Origin: Sympetrum striolatum
Taxonomy: Eukaryota > Arthropoda > Insecta > Odonata > Libellulidae
Direction: 5' to 3'
Assembly: GCA_947579665.1 (NCBI GenBank)
Contig: CANPUZ010000064.1
Coordinates: 62,001 to 126,000, forward strand
Length of the DNA stretch: 64,000 nucleotides
Shown: positions 56,160 through 64,000 of the stretch, in pieces
How positions within the stretch are numbered: the first letter of the stretch is position 1
Layout: each line of letters begins with the position of its first letter
Notes under the pieces: model-generated
Told to the model about the DNA's origin: nothing
Databases searched by the model: none
Seen by the model: the letters and a program-made list of their open reading frames with translations, nothing else
Program-made: the position numbers and the translations under genes

Positions 56160-58316
56160 ATTTATCAATATATTTACGATTTATCCGGTCCCTTCTCTCT
56201 TAGAATCCTTACAGCATCCCTTAGAATTCCTTAGTTACCCCAGGGAATGATCTAAATAAGGGCATAGAACAGGAAATTAGACAGAAAAGAAAATAATCTC
56301 ATTCAATATCAAAATTCAATTAAAATGACGAATGACAACAATCGAATCTAACTTTAATTAATATGATTATTATAAGATACTTATTTATCATAACATTTAC
56401 GATTTATCCGGTCCCTTCTCTCTTAGAATCCTTACAGCATCCCTTAAAATTCCTTCGTTACCTCAGGGAATGATCTGAATAAGGGCAAAGAAGAGGAAAT
56501 TAGACAGAAAAGAAAATAATCTCATTTAATATCAAAATTCAATAGGAATGACGAATTACAACAATCGAATCTAACTTTAATCTATAAGATTATTATAAGA
56601 TACATATTTATCATAATATTTACGATTTATCCGGTCCCTTACCTCTTAGAATCCTTACAGTATCCCTTAAAAATCCTACGTTACCTCAGGGAATGATCTG
56701 AATAAGGGCAAAGAAGAGGAAATTAGACAGAAAAGAAAATAATCTCATTCAATATCAAAATTCAATTAAAATGACGAATTACAACAATGGAATCTAACTT
56801 TAATCTATAAGATTATTTTAAGATACTTATTTATCATAATATTTACGATTTATCCGGTCCCTTCTCTCTTAGAATCCTTACAGCATCCCTTAAAATTCCT
56901 TCGTTACCCCAGGGAATGATCTGAATAAGGGCAAAGAAGAGGAAATTAGACAGAAAAGAAAATAATCTCATTCAATATCAAAATTCAATAAGAATGACGA
57001 ATTACAACAATCGAATCTAACTTTAATCTATATGATTATTATAAGATACTTATTTATCATATTATTTACGATTTATCCGGTCCCTTCTCTCTTAGAATCC
57101 TTACAGCATCCCTTAAAGTTCCTTCGTTACCTCAGGGAATGATCTGAATAAGGGCATAGAAGAGGAAATTAGAGAGGAAAAGAAAATAATCTCATTCAAT
57201 ATCAAAATTCAATTAAAATGACGAATTACAACAATCGAATCTAACTTTAATCTATATTATTATTATAAGATACTTATTTATCATAATATTTACGATTTAT
57301 CCGGTCCTTTTTCTCTTCGAATCCTTACAGCATCCCTTAAAATTCCTTCGTTACCTCAGGGAATGATCTGAATAAGGGCAAAGAAGAGGAAATTAGACAG
57401 AAAAGAAAATAATCTCATTCAATATCAAAATTCAATAAGAATGACGAATTACAACAATCGAATCTAACTTTAATCTAAATGATTATTATAAGATACTTAT
57501 TTATCAATATATTTACGATTTATCCGGTCCCTTCTCTCTTAGAATCCTTACAGCATCCCTTAAAATTCCTTCGCAACCTCAGGGAATGATCTGAATAAGG
57601 GCAAAGAAGAGGAAATTAGACAGAAAAGAAAATAATCTCATTCAATATCAAAATTCAATAAGAATGACGAATTACAACAATCGAATCTACCTTTAATCTA
57701 TATGATTATTATAAGATACTTATTTATCATAATATTTACGATTTATCCGGTCCCTTCTCTCTTAGAATCCTTACAGCATTCTTAGAATTCCCTCGTTACC
57801 CCAGGGAATGATCTGAATAAGGGCAAAGAAGAGGAAATTTGACAGAAAAGAAAATAATCTCATTCAATATCAAAATTCAATAAGAATGACGAATTACAAC
57901 AATCGAATCTAACTTTAATCTATATGATTATCATAAGATACTTATTTTTCATAATATTTACGATTTATTTGGTCCCTTCTCTCTTAGAATCCTTACAGCA
58001 TCCCTTAAAATTCCTTCGTTACCTCAGGGAATGATCTCAATAAGGGCAAAGAAGAGGAAATTAGACAGAAAAGAAAATAATCTCATTCAATATCAAAATT
58101 CAATAAGAATGACGAATTACAACAATCGAATCTAACTTTAATCTATATGATTATTATAAGATACTTATTTATCATAATATTTAAGATTTATACGATCCCT
58201 TCTCTCTTAGAATCCTTACAGCATCCCTTAGAAATCCTACGTTACCTCAGGGAATGATCTGAATTAGGGCTAAGAAGAGGAAATTAGACAGAAAAGAAAA
58301 TAATCTCATTCAATAT
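56160..58316 (+). repeat. Recurrent block in segment 2, copy 2 (one monomer longer)
   Basis: Second copy of 53040-54972, containing one extra monomer near its left part (the CATTTAATATC/TACATATTTATC type around 56,520-56,740). Matching ends near 58,316, where this copy has AATAAGAATGACAAATTAC and copy 1 has AATTAAAATGACGAACAAC. Confidence 0.68.
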
Positions 58317-59052
58317 CAAAATTCAATAAGAATGACAAATTACAACAATCGAATCTAACTTTAATCTATATGATTATTATAAGATACTTATTTATCACAA
58401 TATTTACGATTTATCCGGTCCCTTCTCTCTTAGAATCCTTACAGCATCCCTTAGAATTCCTTAGTTACCCCAGGGAATGATCTAAATAAGGGCAAAGAAC
58501 AGGAAATTAGACAGAAAAGAAAATAATCTCATTCAATATCAAAATTCAATTAAAATGACGATTTACAACAATCGAATCTAACTTTACTCTATATGATTAT
58601 TGTAAGATACTTATTTATCATAATATTTACGATTCATCCGGTCCTTTCTCTCTTAGAATTCTTACAGCATCCCTTAGAAATCCTACGTTACCTCAGGGAA
58701 TGATCTGAATAAGAAAAAAGAAGAGGAAATAACAAAAAAGAAAATAATCTCATTCAATATCAAAATTAATTAAAATGACGAATTACAACAATCGAATCTA
58801 ACTTTAATCGATATGATTATTATAAGATACTTATTTATCATAATATTTACGATTTATCAGGTCCCTTCTCTCTTAGAATCCTTACAGCATCCCTTAAAAA
58901 TCCTTCGTTACCTCAGGGAATGATCTGAATAAGGGCAAAGAAGTGGAAATTAGACAGAAAAGAAAATAATCTCATTCAATATCAAAATTCAATAAGAATG
59001 ACGAATTACAACAATCGAATCTAACTTTAATCTATATGATTATTATAAGATA

Positions 59053-59053
59053 C

Positions 59054-59088
<35 letters not shown>

Positions 59089-59090
59089 TT
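59053..59090 (-). repeat. (TAAA)n tail of the LINE
   Basis: About nine TTTA units on the plus strand, which is a (TAAA)n simple-repeat 3' tail on the minus strand. The satellite target itself reads CTTATTTAT, so the tail overlaps the target by several bases and the exact junction cannot be fixed. Tails of this type fit target-primed reverse transcription of jockey/CR1-like elements. Confidence 0.85.
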
Positions 59091-59491
59091 CAACGGGATG
59101 TACCCTTTTGTTACAAAAAATGTCACAGCACCAATATCACATAGCAGAATTTAAAAGAATAAAATACAATAAAAAATAGGATTTCATAAGTATAAAATAT
59201 CACAAATATGGAAATTAACATCACAAATTATTGGAAATTAAGCATAAATATCACTATCATCATTATAAGTAATAAAATTTACGTATAAGATATTACAAGT
59301 AATAAACATATACACCATTTCTGAAGAGAATAATTATTAAAAGCTTTATGAAAAATAATAGGAACAGAATGCCAAATAAATTTTAACATATATGATAGGT
59401 ATACATTATAAAAAATACATATGCATGATACAATAACATATTTTACGTATTATTTACAGTAAATGATTTATAATTCTTTTTAAAATTATGT
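59091..59491 (-). other. LINE 3' UTR
   Basis: About 400 bp of AT-rich non-coding sequence between the stop codon and the (TAAA)n tail. Minus-strand reading ends with GTACATCCCGTTGAATAAA immediately before the tail, including an AATAAA that merges with it. No stem-loop strong enough to call was seen. Confidence 0.75.
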
Positions 59492-62392
59492 TTAGTATTC
59501 AATGGGGCTTAAATTTTTAATTGTATTTAAACTAGTGTTGAATATGTCTATATTTTTAAGGTGAGTATTTGCTAATCGATGTAGCCTATTGAGGGGTGCA
59601 TTATAAGAGTAATTAGTTTTTGAAACAGGTATGGCGAATAGATCTTGACCTCTAGTAACATGGGATGGCACACGGAGTTTAATATGTTCCAAAATTGATG
59701 GACAGTCAATTATATTGTGGAGTAGGTTGTGCAAAAATTTTAAGTCAGATAATATACGTCGATGATGAAGAGGAAAAAGTCTTAGCTCTTGTTGTATAAC
59801 TTCATATGATATATTTTGTACATCATTACCCTGCTTATAGTTAATAAGTCTAAGAAATTTATGTTGTACTCTTTCAATTAATTTAGATTGTTTAGCATAA
59901 TATGGGGACCAGATTGTGGATGCATATTCAAGGATAGGTCTCACAATAGTACAGTACAATACTTTTAAGGCCATTATGTTATTCATACTTTTAGTATGCC
60001 TGGTAATGAATCCTAACATCTTCAAAGCTTTATTGCTAACAAATTTAAAATGGGCATTGAAATTGAGAGATGAATCTAGTAGCACACCAAGATCTTGGAT
60101 TATTAATTCCCTTGCAAGTATGTTACCACTGATGCTGTATGGGTAATTTGTTGGCTTATTTGATTTTGTAAAGGATACAACTTTGCATTTATTTGTATTT
60201 AAGAACATGAGATTATTTGAGCACCATGTCTCTAATTCTATTAAGCTATTTTGCAAGGCAACAAAGTCCATTCCACTATTTATTTCTTTAAAGATTTTTA
60301 AGTCATCAGCAAAAAGAAGTACATTAACATTTGTAAGATTGAAAGTTAAGTCATTTACAAATAAATTGAATAAAATTGGACCAAGGTGAGATCCTTGTGG
60401 AACTCCTGATGTGGAGTGAAAAGGTAGAGAAATAAAATTTTTTACTTTTACTGCTTGTTCCCTGCCAGTTAAGTAACTTGATAACCAATCTAGAAATTTT
60501 CCTCTGACTCCCATGATTTGTAGTTTCTTGACCAGTAAGCAGTGGTTAACCTTATCAAATGCCTTTTCAAAGTCAGTATAGACTGAGTCAAACTGATTAT
60601 TATTTTTAAATGACTTATAAATCTGTTCAGTGTAGACCATTAAGTTGGTGGTTGTAGATTTTCCTCGACAAAAACCATGTTGTTGTGGGCAAATAATGCT
60701 ATTCAGTTGTGGTGATATTAAGTATAAAACAAGTTTTTCAAATAACTTGGCTAATGAGGACTGTATGACTATTGGTCTGTAATTTTTAATGTTCGATTTG
60801 TCACCTTTTTTAAAAATTGGTACTGCATAACTCATTTTCCATCTGTTCGGGAAAATTCCAGATGAAAGAGACTTATTGAACAGAATAAATAATGGTAGAA
60901 TAATGCTCTCAGCACATGATTTGATTAATACAGGAGGAACATTATCTGGCCCAGGGCCTTTGTTAGTTGCCATTTCAGAAATTGCCTTCATAATGCTGGC
61001 TACACTGATATTCAATGAATTCAAATTAACAGAAGTATCATAGTTAACATTAGTATCTACATTGTTTGAGTCCTCATAGACTGAAGAGAAGTGTATGGCA
61101 AATAAATTGACAATACTTTGACCATCTTCACCAGTTTCCCCATCAAGATACATGTGTTGTGGCATTGAGTTATCAACCTTCAAAGTATTTACATGATTCC
61201 AAAAGGTTTTGTTGTCAGTGACAATAGATTTTTCAACATTTTTAAGGTATTCTGTGAAACAATTAGTTGCTAAGGCTTTACATTCTGAGCGTAGTTTTGC
61301 AAAACAAGAATAATCACTTGCTAAATTACTTTCCTTGAACTTTTTATGTGCTAATTTCTTGTTTACAATTAGTTTTTTCAGATTTCCTGAAAACCATTTT
61401 GGAAAAAAATTATTTGTATACACAACTTTGGGAATATATAATTCAATCCCCTGGTATAGAACTTCATAAAATGAACATGTGGCTTCATTTACACTTAGGT
61501 TGTTTAGCATACACCAGTTTATTGACTGTAAGAAAATTGAGAGGCTTAAGTAATCACCCTTCTTAAAGTTGTAGGATGGTTTAGAGTCATAGGTTAGCAT
61601 CCTCTTCTCTGAGTTTATATTAATTTCAATTTCTAGTGGTGGATGATAAGAGTCAATTTTGGTAAGGGCTTCATTAGCCTTGGTTGTATGAGCATCAGAA
61701 AAATTAGTAATAATTAAATCAAGCATCCTGTTATTGGAGTTTAAAATAGAATTTACCTGCACTAAGTTTAAATACTCCAATGTATTATTCAATAAACACA
61801 AGTTTTCATTTGCTTCTTGGTTGTTTAAATTAAAGTCACCAGCTATTACAAAATTGGCAAATGGATTTGAATAAAAAATACATTCAATGTCATTGCAAAA
61901 TTCTTCATATAAACTAATTGGAGAATTTGGAGGGAAGTAGACACAAACCATAATAATATTAATAGAGCATATCTTTGTATGTACAATTAAACTTTCTACA
62001 TTATTATTATTTCTTGTAATTTCATGGCTGGGGTACTGGTTTGATATAGCAATTAATACACCACCACCATGTTTCTTTACACTTGTTAATGCAGACCTAT
62101 CTGTCCTATATACTACATACTTAGTAAATGATAGTTCAGATGAGTTTATATCATGATTTAACCAAGTTTCAGACAAAAGTATACCATCAAAGTTTAATAA
62201 AGAAATGTTGACACATATTTTATCTAGTTTAGTTCTCAAGCCTCTAACATTTTGGTAATAGAGTTTTATTCTGAGAGATTTTCTATTATGTGCACTTTCT
62301 TGTTTAACTAGCTCTGAGGCGAATGAAGTCGAGCTTTCCGAAAAAAATGATAGAAATTAACAAAAATGTTTTGGGGCCAAAAAGATGGTTAT
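59492..62392 (-). CDS. LINE endonuclease-reverse transcriptase (ORF2-like), 5' partial
   Basis: Nicks target DNA and primes reverse transcription of the element RNA. The frame has no internal stop for about 966 codons, from the junction near 62392 to TAA at 59494-59492. There is no in-frame ATG at the 5' end, and starting at TTG 62239 would cut off the LYYQNVRGLR motif that opens the endonuclease (62263-62234). Counting that TTG codon as residue 1: endonuclease motifs SETW (23-26), GGGVLIAI (58-65), AGDFNLN (133-139) and LDLIITN (173-179). The usual SDH-P motif reads SYHPP (197-201). Reverse transcriptase motifs: KNYRPI (485-490), TDFEKAFD with aspartates 556 and 562, SGVPQGSHLGPILF (611-624), FADD with aspartates 645 and 646, then DLGVLLD (716-722) and a C-terminal region to 915. 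No RNase H domain or zinc knuckle is evident. The catalytic RT residues are intact, so the insertion looks recent, but without ORF1 and promoter it is probably not autonomous. Confidence 0.93.
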
Positions 62393-64000
62393 ATTATCAT
62401 AATATTTACGATTTATCCGGTCCCTTCTCTCTTAGAATCCTTACAGCATCCCTTAGAAATCCTACGTTACCTCAGGGAATGATCTGAATAAGGTAAAGAA
62501 GAGGAAATTAGACAGAAAAGAAAATAATCTCATTCAATATCAAAATTTAATAAGAATGACGAATTACAACAATCGAATCTAACTTTAATCTATATGATTA
62601 TTATAAGATACTTATTTATCATAATATTTACGATTTATCCGGTCCCTTCTCTCTTAGAATCCTAACAGCATCCCTTAGAAATCCTACGTTACCTCAGGGA
62701 ATGATCTGAATAAGGTAAAGAAGAGGAAATTAGTCAGAAAAGAAAATAATCTCATTCAATATCAAAATTTAATAAGAATGACGAATTACAACAATCGAAT
62801 CTACCTTTAATCTATATGATTATTATAAGATACTTATTTATCATAATATTTACGATTTATCCGGTCCCTTCTCTCTTAGAATCCTTACAGCATTCTTAAA
62901 ATTCCCTCGTTACCCCAGGGAATGAACTGAATAAGGGCAAAGAAGAGGAAATTTGACAGAAAAGAAAATAATCTCATTCAATATCAAAATTCAATAAGAA
63001 TGACGAATTACAACAATCGAATCTAACTTTAATCTATATGATTATTATAAGATACTTATTTAACATAATATTTACGATTTATCCGGTCCCTTCTCTCTTA
63101 GAATCCTTACAGCATCCCTTAGAATTCCTTAGTTACCCCAGGGAATGATCTAAATAAGGGCATAGAACAGGAAATTAGACAGAAAAGAAAATAATCTCAT
63201 TCAATATCAAAATTCAATTAAAATGACGAAATACAACAATCGAATCTAACTTTAATTAATATGATTATTATAAGATACTTATTTATCATAACATTTACGA
63301 TTTATCCGGTCCCTTCTCTCTTAGAATCCTTACAGCATCCCATAAAATTCCTTCGTTACCTCAGGATATGATCTGAATAGGGGCAAAGAAGAGGAAATTA
63401 GACAGAAAAGAAAATAATCTCATTCAATAAGAAAATTCAATAAGAATGACGAATTACAACAATGGAATCTAACTTTAATCTACAAGATTATTATAAGATA
63501 CTTATTTATCATAATATTTACGATTTATCCGGTCCCTTACCTCTTAGAATCCTTACAGCATCCCTTAGAAATCCTACGTTACCTCAGGGAATGATCTGAA
63601 TAAGGTAAAGAAGAGGAAATTAGACAGAAAAGAAAATAATCTCATTCAATATCAAAATTTAATAAGAATGACGAATTACAACAATCGAATCTACCTTTAA
63701 TCTATATGATTATTATAAGATACTTATTTATCATAATATTTACGATTTATCCGGTCCCTTCTCTCTTAGAATCCTTACAGCATCCATTAAAATTCCTTCG
63801 TTACCCCAGGGAAGGATCTGAATAAGGGCAAAGAAGAGGAAATTAGACAGAAAAGAAAATAATCTCATTCAATATCAAAATTCAATAAGAATGACGAATT
63901 ACAACAATCAAATCTACCTTTAATCTATATGATTATTATAAGATACTTATTTATCATAATATTTACGATTTATCCGGTCCCTTCTCTCTTAGAATCCTTA
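62393..64000 (+). repeat. 223-bp satellite array, segment 3
   Basis: Satellite resumes at TTATCATAATATTTACG, completing the monomer split by the LINE, and runs to the window edge (about 7 monomers). Three of them carry a short deletion variant AATAAGGTAAAGAAGAGG (near 62,490, 62,712 and 63,612). GGCATAGAACAGG, TTTAATTAATATG and CATAACATTT variants tie this segment to segment 2. No gene is present, and the array continues beyond the window. Confidence 0.96.

Larger units (their letters stand above)
47115..59060 (+). repeat. 223-bp satellite array, segment 2
   Basis: Continuation of the same satellite, same orientation, about 54 monomers. The first base completes the monomer interrupted at 46052. 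Frequent variants here are CAAAAATTC (one extra A), GGCATAGAACAGG, TTTAATTAATATG, CATAACATTT, TTCGCAACCTC and CTTTTTCTCTTCG. The last is also found at the very start of the window, so segments 1 and 2 belong to one array. The segment ends inside a monomer at CTTATTTAT, where the (TTTA)n tail of the LINE begins. I see no gene in it. Confidence 0.97.
59061..62392 (-). mobile_element. Non-LTR retrotransposon (LINE), jockey/CR1-like, 5'-truncated
   Basis: About 3.3 kb of non-satellite DNA inserted in minus orientation inside one monomer. Compared with the uninterrupted monomer, 3335 bases are added. Order on the minus strand: endonuclease, reverse transcriptase, stop (59494-59492), 3' UTR, (TAAA)n tail. 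No upstream ORF1 is present, and the reading frame runs open into the satellite junction, so the copy is 5' truncated. The flanks share only TTAT as a certain target duplication. A looser similarity between AAGATACTTATTTAT on the left and AAGATGGTTATATTAT at about 62,381-62,396 could be a longer, altered duplication. The 5' junction therefore lies somewhere in 62,379-62,393. The jockey/CR1 assignment rests on motif wording from memory; the exact clade is unresolved. Confidence 0.92.

Noticed and set aside
59916..61566. Three plus-strand frames (68-76 codons) opposite the LINE coding region
   Set aside because: Antisense shadows of the endonuclease-reverse transcriptase frame.
59061..62392. 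LTR retrotransposon or endogenous retrovirus
   Set aside because: There are no long terminal repeats, protease, integrase or RNase H. The endonuclease/RT order and the (TAAA)n tail identify a non-LTR element.
1..64000. Telomeric repeats, tRNA, rRNA or histone genes within the array
   Set aside because: No TTAGG-type short tandem runs, cloverleaf-like segments or rRNA-like GC-richer stretches were seen.

Overview
This window is almost entirely one AT-rich tandem satellite DNA from a eukaryote, most likely an insect. About 59.6 kb of the 64 kb is head-to-tail copies of a ~223-bp monomer, all in the same orientation (roughly 267 copies; about 30% G+C in the copy I counted by hand). No cellular gene, tRNA, rRNA or CRISPR array is visible. 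A jockey/CR1-like non-LTR retrotransposon and an inserted repeat with a (CA)n tract fit an arthropod. The inserted repeat reminds me of elements in hemipteran genomes, but that is from memory and weak.

Layout: satellite segment 1 (1-46052); a ~1.06-kb non-autonomous insert (46053-47114) with a 317-bp internal tandem repeat, hairpins and a (CA)n tract; satellite segment 2 (47115-59060); a ~3.3-kb LINE on the minus strand (59061-62392); satellite segment 3 (62393-64000). At both insertions the monomer resumes where it broke off, so both landed in a pre-existing array.

The array has layered higher-order structure. A block of about 9 kb (about 40 monomers) at 3415-12300 recurs almost unchanged at 13217-22555. 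The offset is 9806 bp at first and 10252 bp after two extra monomers (446 bp). Smaller direct tandem duplications of whole numbers of monomers follow: 669 bp (3), 1336 bp (6), 1559 bp (7), 1783 bp (8) and 2004 bp (9). Their overlaps let some events be ordered. This is the pattern expected from unequal crossing-over or replication-slippage amplification of a (peri)centromeric or heterochromatic satellite.

The only convincing protein-coding sequence is the LINE reading frame (59492-62392, minus): an apurinic-type endonuclease plus reverse transcriptase, uninterrupted but cut off at its 5' end with no ATG. It is followed by a ~400-bp 3' UTR and a (TAAA)n tail. Other short open frames in the satellite, the (CA)n tract and antisense to the LINE are chance frames.
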